Shown here piece after piece: positions 1-6,394 of a stretch of DNA of 6,394 bases. The DNA lies in assembly GCA_002358955.1 (NCBI GenBank), contig DEPV01000017.1, forward strand, positions 1 to 6,394. Reading direction: 5' to 3'. A program made the translations under genes and the position numbers. Origin of the DNA: Erysipelothrix sp. UBA3383. Its GTDB lineage: Bacteria; Bacillota_I; Bacilli_A; Erysipelotrichales; Erysipelotrichaceae. How positions within the stretch are numbered: position 1 is the first letter of the stretch; every line of letters starts with the position of its first letter. Under the pieces are notes generated by a model. The model was not told the DNA's origin. It did not search any database and worked only from the letters and a program-made list of their open reading frames with translations.

Positions 1-2619
1 GCGAAAGCCCATCCCATCTCCTCCTTGCATATCGATATTGGCGTAAACACGCATGTTCTTATGCAAATACAAACTGTTCCGCCCTTCCGCAAAATGGAAC
101 TTGCGATAGGCAATAACCGGTTCTTCAGGCGTCAACCGGAGCAAGACACCATTACCTTTCCCGTTTCCCTCTGTCAAAGGCCGGGCATTGACTCCAAGCA
201 AGACGCCGGTGCGTCCCTTAGCATCGGTAAAGTTCAGGGTCAGTTCTGCGTCTTCGTTACGGATTTCACCGGTCACTGTACTGCGAAACGTAAAATGAGG
301 ATTTCGCGGGCCGTTAATAACGCCTCCTTGCAACCTCATTCGCGTAGTATCCTGGTGGGCAGCAAAAAAGATTGTATCCAGTTGCAAAGAATCCGTTCTC
401 AAACCTTCAAGCGCCGCCCGCCCGTTAATACCCCATTCGGGAGTAAGGCCAAATTGCAACCTGAGGTGGTTAAAAGTAGTACCCTGAGAAGCCAGATAAT
501 AACCGATAGGATTGTTGCGGCCGGCCGTCAACTGCATGCCTGCCGACGGCAATACCCGACGCAAAGCAGCATGATCCAGCCGACGGAGTTCCCACTGTTG
601 CATCAGTAAGGCCATAAATTCGTCAGATTTCTCCAACAAATGCTTCAAGGTGCTTTGAGCCTTAAAGTCAAAGTCCAAATCTCCAGCCCCGATGTGCATT
701 TTGATAGAATCACGCCGCGCCTCTGCCGTCAAGCCCAGCTCCAACGGATGCCCCAACGGCGCAGGAAGAATCCCAAGACTGTGCAAATCCGCATCTTTCA
801 AATCCAAAGCTAACTGCCCGTCCATATATGGTCGATTCAAGTGCAAGCCGCCATCTAAATGCATGCGGAGAAGAGAATTGTCACTATTCAATTTGACCGT
901 AGCCCACGAACGCTTCAAAGCAGCTTGCAAAGCAATGCCAGACAAATTCCAACTACCATATTGTAATTGTTCAAGGGACATGTCCACATGAGCCGACGTA
1001 TGCGGAGAAGAGAAGTCTAAGCCTTGCCCCCGTGCCAAAAGCGTAGCCGAGAACTCATAAAGAGAATCTTTAGGCAAAAAATGATGCAATTGCAAAGAAT
1101 CTGCCTGCAAATCTATCCGATAGCGTTCCTCAGCCAAATCATAGTCGGCATTCAGGTTTAGTCGCCCTTTCCGTTCCCGCAAATCAAGAAAGGCAGTACA
1201 GTCATTACCCTTCATAGAAAGCCGCGCATCCAGACGCATACTGTCCGGAATGACCAGCGAACCATCCGGTGTGACGCCTCCCAAGGCGGTCAGGAAATTC
1301 AAATCGCGCGTCTGCATATCCAAATCCACGTTGATGCTACGAGCCAGACTATCCGTCAGGTTCCAAAGTTCCCCTCCTGCACTCATCGAGAAAGCGCCCG
1401 GCAAGTCGATGGTAAAGCGGCTAATCTGCATCTGTCGGAGATTTCCCACTGTCCCTGCATGAACAACCAATGGATGAGCAGGATAAGCTTCCTTGAAACT
1501 ATCTGGCAAGCCCCCGGCCAACAACAAGACATCTTGTTTGCCTATACGAGCATCAAGGCGAGCAGTAAGCCGCCCCGTAGTAGGAATATCAATAAGTTCC
1601 CAGTAGGTTTGTGCCGAGAGGTCTATTTCACTGTGAGGTGTTGACAAACGTAGTGAAGGAATACGTATCTGAGTAGAATCGGCCACAAGTCGACCGGATA
1701 AAGAAGTAATATTCAACCCTGAATGTTCGTTCAAAGAAAACTCACGAATAACAGCACTCATCTCACGCCCTGCGTAACGCATAGAATCAATGCCAATATT
1801 CAAGTCACGCAGAGCAATGTGTTGAGGGTCGAAACCAGCGGCAATGGAAGACAAGGTATCAGTGGGCCCACTGTCATAAGTCAACGAAGTTCCAGACAAG
1901 CGGAACAATTCACAGGCATATGCTTGCCGCCCAAGGTCGGCACGAGCTTCTTCAATACGAGCTTCCCGCAAACGAGCGGAAAGGGAAAGTGTGTCCAACG
2001 GCATATTTAAATCCACGGAGACGTCTTTCAACCGGAGCGTATGAAGTAACAGTTTCCAACGGACAGCGGTCGAAGTGGTGTCTGGCACAGTAGCTGTAGT
2101 ATCTGATAGGGACAAAGAGAGGCGGGTATCTTCCAGTTCCACATTATTCAATATCACACACTCATCACCCAAGTCTATGCCATGACTGCGCAGGAAAAAA
2201 CGTCCTAACGTACCGTCCAATCTCATTCCTTCTAAAAGATTGGAAGAATGGACTGTGGCATTCCGCAGTAATATACCGTCGACCTCTACTTGTCCACGCA
2301 GCAATGGCCAAGCCTGCACGCGCACACTCAGACTCCCTAAAGTAAGCAATGTATCAGAATGTTGTTCATTAACAGGCTGTGATACTTGCACGCCACGCAC
2401 TAACAGATTCAATGGGAAACGTAAATCTATACGTTGGACAGAAATATCCATACCGCTAGCTTCTCCGGCTAAGGTGGTTGCCTTCTGGCGAATAAAATCC
2501 TGTACAGATGGCACATAAAGCAATGCCATCAGCAGAAGAAACAGCGCAGGTGGCGTCAACAACACCCACAGAGTAATCCGTAACCAGAGTCTTTTCTTCA
2601 CAACAATTTCTTCGGCCAT
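1..2619 (-). CDS. tamB: TamB/AsmA-like translocation and assembly module protein, N-terminal 873 codons (3' end beyond window)
   Basis: The frame is open from the ATG at 2617-2619 to the left edge, 873 codons with no stop; this gene has no end in the window. An in-frame TAA lies five codons upstream, so this ATG is the only sensible start. The N-terminus is basic (KKRLWLR) and is followed by one hydrophobic segment at about residues 12-35, an inner-membrane anchor. After it comes the pattern QDFIRQKATTLAGEASGMDI, then IDLRFPLNLLVRGVQV, which I recognise from Bacteroides-group TamB homologues. The rest is a long run of alternating hydrophobic/polar beta strands, rich in motifs such as LDLKDADLHSLG, fitting the AsmA/TamB-type beta groove that spans the periplasm. 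Family members act in lipid transport or outer-membrane protein assembly. Bacteroidota homologues are usually about 1,400-1,500 residues, so the C-terminal TamB (DUF490) domain should lie off the left edge. No clear Shine-Dalgarno is visible, which is normal for Bacteroidota. The family call is firm; the exact substrate is unknown. Confidence 0.85.
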   Translation of the reverse strand, partial: MAEEIVVKKRLWLRITLWVLLTPPALFLLLMALLYVPSVQDFIRQKATTLAGEASGMDISVQRIDLRFPLNLLVRGVQVSQPVNEQHSDTLLTLGSLSVRVQAWPLLRGQVEVDGILLRNATVHSSNLLEGMRLDGTLGRFFLRSHGIDLGDECVILNNVELEDTRLSLSLSDTTATVPDTTSTAVRWKLLLHTLRLKDVSVDLNMPLDTLSLSARLREARIEEARADLGRQAYACELFRLSGTSLTYDSGPTDTLSSIAAGFDPQHIALRDLNIGIDSMRYAGREMSAVIREFSLNEHSGLNITSLSGRLVADSTQIRIPSLRLSTPHSEIDLSAQTYWELIDIPTTGRLTARLDARIGKQDVLLLAGGLPDSFKEAYPAHPLVVHAGTVGNLRQMQISRFTIDLPGAFSMSAGGELWNLTDSLARSINVDLDMQTRDLNFLTALGGVTPDGSLVIPDSMRLDARLSMKGNDCTAFLDLRERKGRLNLNADYDLAEERYRIDLQADSLQLHHFLPKDSLYEFSATLLARGQGLDFSSPHTSAHVDMSLEQLQYGSWNLSGIALQAALKRSWATVKLNSDNSLLRMHLDGGLHLNRPYMDGQLALDLKDADLHSLGILPAPLGHPLELGLTAEARRDSIKMHIGAGDLDFDFKAQSTLKHLLEKSDEFMALLMQQWELRRLDHAALRRVLPSAGMQLTAGRNNPIGYYLASQGTTFNHLRLQFGLTPEWGINGRAALEGLRTDSLQLDTIFFAAHQDTTRMRLQGGVINGPRNPHFTFRSTVTGEIRNEDAELTLNFTDAKGRTGVLLGVNARPLTEGNGKGNGVLLRLTPEEPVIAYRKFHFAEGRNSLYLHKNMRVYANIDMQGGDGMGFR

Positions 2620-2654
2620 ACGTCGTACGCGTTAACAGTACACAAAGTAAGCAA

Positions 2655-4844
2655 TTATTTTCCGGAAATAGCATGTCCAGAAGGCAGAAAAACTATCTGT
2701 TCCAACTGCTGCAGTGCTGTTTCTATTTCGCTTAAAGCTTGCGTGGCTGTTATTTGCAGGCTTTCTTCCCACAAGAGATTGGCAGAAGCCTCCAATTGCC
2801 TCAACAACGCAACCAAAGTCGTAGCACCTATCAAAGTGAAAAGGGGAAGCATTTTATGAGCCACAGCAGCCAGTGCTCCAACATCTTCTTCTTCCAACGC
2901 ACGACGGATACGTTCGGCATTGAGACGGGTCTCGTCAGCAAAGGTACGAAGTATAGACTGAGCTTCTTCCGGGTCATCTGTCGAAAAAGCCGTAAGAGCC
3001 GAGAAGTCTAACTGTCCCAAACGTTCCAGTTCTTCCATAAGTTCTTGCACACTGAAGGGTTTATGCAAGCATCCCGTAAATCCATACGAGCTAAACTCAC
3101 TTCGTTGCATATCACTGCGTGCCGTAATAGCAATGACAGGAATGGTTCGCGCCTGGGGGATGTTCGAAGCACGCAAAAGTTGCAGAAGTTCGAAACCGTT
3201 GAGAGCAGGCATTTGCACATCAGTCAACAAAGCATCGAAATGAGTGGTACGCAAAGCATCCAGTAAGTCATCTATCTGCAAACAAGCAACAGTTTCAATT
3301 CCTTTCTGTTTCAACATCGCTGTCGTTAATGACAATTGGATTCGGTCATCATCTATCAGCAGCAGACGACGGGAGTGGACAGATGCATTGGACGAAACAT
3401 CGCACAAAGCAGGGGAAGTATCGGGAGCTACGTCAGAAGAAACAGGTACCGCTTCCGCAGTATATGACATAGGTATGCGTACGGTAAAGGAGCTTCCCTT
3501 TCCTAACGTACTTTCTACTTCGATAGTTCCTCCCAATAGCTGTACCAGCATCTTAACAATAGACAGTCCCAAACCCGTTCCCTTGATGCGTTGGAAATGT
3601 TTATCAATCTTATAATAACGATCCCAAACGGATTCAATTTGACTCTCAGAAATCCCCTTACCATGATCAATAACAGATATCAAAACCTTATGGGATTGAA
3701 TCTTCTTCGCATTGATAATGATTTTATTATCAGGTCCCACAAACTTAGTTGCATTACTAATAAAGTTATAGAGTACTTGCCCCATTTTAATTTCATCAGC
3801 AACGACTACTAAATCTAAATCCACATCAATATCAAACTCGATGTCTTCTAGTTGGAAGAGATTCACAGTAGAGCGAATGTGATCATAAAGATTAAACTCA
3901 GTTTCATTAATCACAAAGACCTCAGACTCATATTTAGACAGGGTTAACATATCATTAACAAGTCGCTCTAAATGATTCGCTTCATCCAAAATAACATTTA
4001 AATGCTCTTCCCTTTGTTCTTTATTATCTCCTGATATATCCTGAATCATCTCAGCATAAGCTTTAATCATTGTTAAAGGAGTCTTAATATCATGCGATAC
4101 GTTTGCTACAAGATCACGTCGTAAATCATTGGTCTTCTTAAATTCTTGAGTGGCATAGTTTAAGGTATCTGAAAGTGCATTAACTTCAGTATAACCTGAA
4201 CTATCAAACTTCACATCATAATTCCCACTTGCAAGCTGTTTGGCATCCACCGTCATCTTGGATAGTGGCATCGATAGTTTCTTGGATAAAAGAAATGCAA
4301 TAAAGGTTGCAATGGTCAATACTGACCCTACTAAAAATCCAAATTGTCGTTTCAGTACAAATACCGTTGAGTCTAAAAGTTCAATGGGTGAGTTTAAAAA
4401 CAAGAAATAATCACCTTCAATAAACGTCACTTTCTTCCCATAAAAGTATAATCCTTGCTCAAAAACTTCAGATGTAAATCTTAGGGAAAACTCTTGTGCA
4501 GGCGCATTAGCAACCCGTTTTATATACTCATTAATCGCATCGGTACTTAATTTCTTAATTTGACAGTTGGTACTATTGGCCTCAGAAACAATCATTGCAG
4601 AACCATCGGCTCGATAAATACCCCCACACAAGTTCTCACTTGCAAGGATCTTCACAAAATCAGATTCTACTTGTTCTATACTTCCTTGATCTAAAAGACG
4701 CTGAATCTCACCTGCTTTAATCAGTGTTGTCTCTGCACGATTCTTTTCGTAATAGGGTCCAATGAATGTAATCTGTAACATCCACATGAACAACAACATT
4801 AATCCCGTAAGAATAATGAAGTAAAACCAGATACGAAAAGCCAT
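2655..4844 (-). CDS. Chimeric ORF: Bacillota-type sensor histidine kinase joined to Bacteroidota-type receiver and Hpt domains
   Basis: This 729-residue ORF (numbered from the ATG at 4842-4844) has TM1 at about 5-28, an extracytoplasmic region at about 29-165, TM2 at about 168-186, HAMP to about 240, and HisKA with the phospho-accepting H251 in SHDIKTP. The ATPase domain has N-box N360/N364, G1 DHGKG at 393-397 and G2 GTGLGL at 422-427. A linker of about 30 residues rich in Ser, Val and Ala leads to a receiver at about 493-605 (acid pair near D498/D499, phospho-acceptor D542 in TDVQMP, K595 in HKPF) and an Hpt domain at about 612-715 with H663 in AHKML. Every catalytic residue is present, so it reads as an intact hybrid phosphorelay kinase. 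However, residues 1 to about 420 are AT-rich and Bacillota-like, while everything after the G2 box is GC-richer and Bacteroidota-like (LVQLLGGTIEVES is typical of Bacteroidales hybrid kinases). I infer two partial genes joined in frame. A TTG at 4863-4865 would add seven residues and overlap the regulator; ATG is preferred because it puts TM1 near the N-terminus, although the AAGGA before it sits only one base away. Confidence 0.75.
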   Translation of the reverse strand: MAFRIWFYFIILTGLMLLFMWMLQITFIGPYYEKNRAETTLIKAGEIQRLLDQGSIEQVESDFVKILASENLCGGIYRADGSAMIVSEANSTNCQIKKLSTDAINEYIKRVANAPAQEFSLRFTSEVFEQGLYFYGKKVTFIEGDYFLFLNSPIELLDSTVFVLKRQFGFLVGSVLTIATFIAFLLSKKLSMPLSKMTVDAKQLASGNYDVKFDSSGYTEVNALSDTLNYATQEFKKTNDLRRDLVANVSHDIKTPLTMIKAYAEMIQDISGDNKEQREEHLNVILDEANHLERLVNDMLTLSKYESEVFVINETEFNLYDHIRSTVNLFQLEDIEFDIDVDLDLVVVADEIKMGQVLYNFISNATKFVGPDNKIIINAKKIQSHKVLISVIDHGKGISESQIESVWDRYYKIDKHFQRIKGTGLGLSIVKMLVQLLGGTIEVESTLGKGSSFTVRIPMSYTAEAVPVSSDVAPDTSPALCDVSSNASVHSRRLLLIDDDRIQLSLTTAMLKQKGIETVACLQIDDLLDALRTTHFDALLTDVQMPALNGFELLQLLRASNIPQARTIPVIAITARSDMQRSEFSSYGFTGCLHKPFSVQELMEELERLGQLDFSALTAFSTDDPEEAQSILRTFADETRLNAERIRRALEEEDVGALAAVAHKMLPLFTLIGATTLVALLRQLEASANLLWEESLQITATQALSEIETALQQLEQIVFLPSGHAISGK
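3550..3605. other. Probable chimera junction between Bacillota and Bacteroidota sequence
   Basis: Base composition and protein style both change here. The line starting at 3541 is 47% GC, while those at 3601 and 3721 are 33% and 30%. On the minus strand, the F-box side (DRYYKIDKHFQR) is in the AT-rich style and the sequence after IKGTGLGLSIVK is in the other style. The G2 box itself (3564-3581) fits both parents, so the exact crossover cannot be placed by eye. A join inside a conserved kinase motif that keeps the reading frame is what recombination or misassembly at short shared sequence would give. Confidence 0.7.
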
Positions 4845-4848
4845 GTCC

Positions 4849-5517
4849 TTAGTCGATGACTTCAAATTTGTAACCTACACCTCGTACGGTTACAACATAA
4901 TCGCGATACACCCCTAAGTTCTGACGTAACATTTTTATATGGGTATCCACCGTACGATAATCTCCATAATAGTTATAGTTCCATACTTTATCCAGTAGTA
5001 CATCACGTGATAAAGCTTGGTCCTTATGTTGGATAAGAAAGACTAACAAATCAAATTCTTTAGGTGTCAGTGACACACGTTCTCCATCGATGCTTACTGT
5101 ACGTCCTGTAATATCAACAACAAGACCACTGAAGGTATAACTCTCATGAACTTTACCCTTAGCACGATTAGCCAGTGCACTGATTCTTGCAATCAACTCT
5201 TTTGGTGAGAATGGTTTGGTAACATAATCATCAATTCCTAAATCAAAGCCGCTCAATTTATCAAACTCTTCAACACGTGCTGATAACATGATCATCGGCA
5301 CATCTTTAATTTCCTTAATCTTAGAAACTGCAGTATATCCATCCATATTGGGCATCATGATATCCATAATAATGACATCATAATCTTCCTCACGTACCAT
5401 ATTTAAGGCTTCTAAACCATCGGATGCTTCATGAGCCTCCATTCCAGATACTTTAGCGTACTCTTTTACAACATCTCGAATTTTAACTTCATCATCTACA
5501 ATTAATATTTTTGTCAT
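4849..5517 (-). CDS. OmpR/PhoB-family two-component response regulator
   Basis: This complete 222-residue regulator has the usual length for the OmpR family. The receiver domain spans about 1-118 with the acidic pair D8/D9 (ILIVDDE), phospho-acceptor D52 in IMDIMMPNMDG, switch residue S79 in LSAR, and K101 in TKPFSP. The C-terminal winged helix-turn-helix spans about 126-220, with LTPKEFDLL leading into it, the recognition helix near RTVDTHIKMLRQNL (about 188-201), and the final wing VRGVGYKFE. It should bind DNA direct repeats as a dimer after phosphorylation by the kinase encoded just downstream. Its ATG shares one base with the dnaE stop codon (TAATG), and the next gene starts four bases after its TAA, so the three genes look co-transcribed and translationally coupled. 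The target genes cannot be read from this window. It resembles many Bacillota regulators (YycF/PhoP-like), but I cannot assign a specific orthologue. Confidence 0.93.
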   Translation of the reverse strand: MTKILIVDDEVKIRDVVKEYAKVSGMEAHEASDGLEALNMVREEDYDVIIMDIMMPNMDGYTAVSKIKEIKDVPMIMLSARVEEFDKLSGFDLGIDDYVTKPFSPKELIARISALANRAKGKVHESYTFSGLVVDITGRTVSIDGERVSLTPKEFDLLVFLIQHKDQALSRDVLLDKVWNYNYYGDYRTVDTHIKMLRQNLGVYRDYVVTVRGVGYKFEVID

Positions 5518-6394
5518 TATGCTTCCTCTTTCTCTTGGTTCATAATATGAATCTTACTTGCGATTAGCGAATCTTTTTCTTTCATCAATCCTTTAATCAG
5601 TAATATTTGCCCTTCTTCAAGTGGAGCTTCTAAACTGCGAAACAGATTGGGAAAAACAACAATACTGATTTTATGAGTACCATCACTCACATCTAAAAAC
5701 GCCATTGGATCACCATTCTTAGTACGGTGATTCTTAATTCGATCAACCATTACAATCACACGGTAATCTGCCTGCCTCACATGTGTATTTACTAAAGCAT
5801 CTGTATTGTACTTGGTACGCAGTGCTAAACACGGATGATCACTGTAATAAAACCCTAAGATTTCATACTCTTTACGCAATCGTTGTGCTGGCACTTCCTT
5901 CACTTGTATGAAGCTAGGCTGTGATACAAGACTTGTATCAAGACTGATCTGACCGTCTTTTTCAATCGTAATGATATGGGTATAACGAAGTGCCTCAGTT
6001 AATGAAGCAATCATACTCAATCGATTCACATTAAAATCATCAAAGGCTCCAGCATCAATTAAACTTTCGAAATGGGTCTGTTTCAAGCCTGCTACATGCA
6101 GCCTTGCAATCGCATCATAGTAAGATGCATAGGGTCCATTGTTACTGCGCTCTTTAACAATCTCTATTGCAATTTTAACAGATATCCCTTTAATAATTGT
6201 GAAAGGTAAACGAATCTTATCGTCTTCAATGGCATAATAATCAAAGGATCGCTGTATGCTTACCCCTCTAATTTGAATGTCATTACGACGACACGACTCA
6301 ATGTATTGTCGTGTTTTAAAATCACTCCCGATTACTGAGCTCAGTAAATGGGTATAGAATAAGGGCGCATAATTTGCCTTTAAGTATGCCATTT
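5517..6394 (-). CDS. dnaE: DNA polymerase III subunit alpha, DnaE type, C-terminal part (5' end beyond window)
   Basis: About 292 codons of the C-terminus are present. The frame continues past the right edge, so the ATG at 6390-6392 is an internal methionine (the conserved MAYLKANY of the fingers region), not the start. Visible landmarks are the LLSS segment near residue 17, YIESCRRNDIQIRGVSIQRS (about 30-49), a helix-hairpin-helix region around FTIIKGISVKIA and ESLIDAGAFDDFN (about 64-121), the conserved EYEILGFYYSDHP (about 175-187), and a C-terminal OB fold (about 205-285) with RIKNHRTKNGDPMAFLDVSD. DnaE is the replicative or error-prone polymerase subunit that extends DNA. Ending soon after the OB fold, and the absence of PolC-type features, points to the shorter DnaE of Bacillota, where PolC is the main replicase and DnaE helps with lagging-strand primer extension. 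The polymerase active site and PHP domain lie outside the window. The stop codon TAA overlaps the regulator start by one base. Confidence 0.93.
   Translation of the reverse strand, partial: MAYLKANYAPLFYTHLLSSVIGSDFKTRQYIESCRRNDIQIRGVSIQRSFDYYAIEDDKIRLPFTIIKGISVKIAIEIVKERSNNGPYASYYDAIARLHVAGLKQTHFESLIDAGAFDDFNVNRLSMIASLTEALRYTHIITIEKDGQISLDTSLVSQPSFIQVKEVPAQRLRKEYEILGFYYSDHPCLALRTKYNTDALVNTHVRQADYRVIVMVDRIKNHRTKNGDPMAFLDVSDGTHKISIVVFPNLFRSLEAPLEEGQILLIKGLMKEKDSLIASKIHIMNQEKEEA
5524..5530 (-). promoter_or_regulatory. Ribosome binding site of the response regulator gene
   Basis: The minus strand reads AAGAGGA, six bases before the ATG at 5515-5517, inside the last codons of dnaE. This is a good Shine-Dalgarno match at normal spacing and confirms the regulator start. 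It also fits the Bacillota origin of this half, since the Bacteroidota gene at the other end shows no such site. Confidence 0.75.

Noticed and set aside
25..2518. Several plus-strand ORFs of 60-194 codons across the left part of the window.
   Set aside because: They lie antisense to the continuous 873-codon TamB frame, have low-complexity basic or Ser/Arg-rich translations, and match no family I recognise.
2620..2654. A near match to the Bacteroides -7 element (TAnnTTTG) on the minus strand, read as TTACTTTG, in the gap before tamB.
   Set aside because: One of the fixed bases is wrong and no TTTG -33 element is found at the right distance, so a promoter is not supported.
2658..2667. A 10-base perfect palindrome, TTTCCGGAAA, at the end of the kinase ORF.
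   Set aside because: It is short, has no loop or following T-run, lies within coding sequence, and is expected by chance at this size.
2456..2674. A minus-strand 72-codon ORF covering the kinase/tamB gap.
   Set aside because: It overlaps the end of the kinase and the tamB signal-anchor region in another frame, and its cysteine-rich translation resembles no family known to me.
2739..3812. Plus-strand ORFs, and a minus-strand 70-codon ORF at 3008-3220, overlapping the kinase.
   Set aside because: The kinase frame carries all receiver, Hpt and ATPase motifs through this stretch, so these are out-of-frame shadows.

Overview
The window holds two blocks of sequence that look like different bacterial phyla, joined inside one open reading frame. 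Positions 1 to about 3550 read as Bacteroidota, probably Bacteroidales. They are GC-richer (hand-counted 60-base lines give 60% at 541 and 43% at 3301), and they carry a TamB-like gene with the N-terminus typical of Bacteroides-group homologues plus the receiver and Hpt tail of a hybrid sensor kinase. Positions from about 3605 to 6394 are AT-richer (33% GC at 3601, 30% at 3721, 40% at 5401). They read as a low-GC Bacillota, possibly Erysipelotrichia-like: the end of a DnaE-type DNA polymerase III alpha subunit, an OmpR-family response regulator, and the sensor and kinase part of its partner histidine kinase. The assignments rest on remembered family patterns and base composition, not on a search.

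All genes lie on the minus strand. Read right to left they are: dnaE 3' part (5517-6394, runs off the right edge), the response regulator (4849-5517, sharing one base with the dnaE stop codon), a fused sensor kinase/receiver/Hpt ORF (2655-4844), and the first 873 codons of a TamB/AsmA-like protein (1-2619, runs off the left edge). Coding is nearly continuous. The only gaps are 4 bases between regulator and kinase and 35 bases between the kinase ORF and tamB. No RNA genes, mobile elements, CRISPR arrays, long repeats or convincing terminators were seen.

The Bacillota part makes sense as a two-component system: a membrane kinase with an extracytoplasmic sensor region phosphorylates a winged-helix regulator, co-transcribed behind dnaE. 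The Bacteroidota part makes sense as the end of a hybrid phosphorelay kinase followed by an envelope biogenesis gene. The fused kinase is in frame and keeps every catalytic motif, but the change of style falls on the ATP-binding G2 box (3564-3581), one of the most conserved stretches of histidine kinases. With core genes of two phyla on either side, the simplest reading is a chimeric contig or library molecule joined at that conserved motif, not a natural fusion. I find no evidence for a new biological system here.
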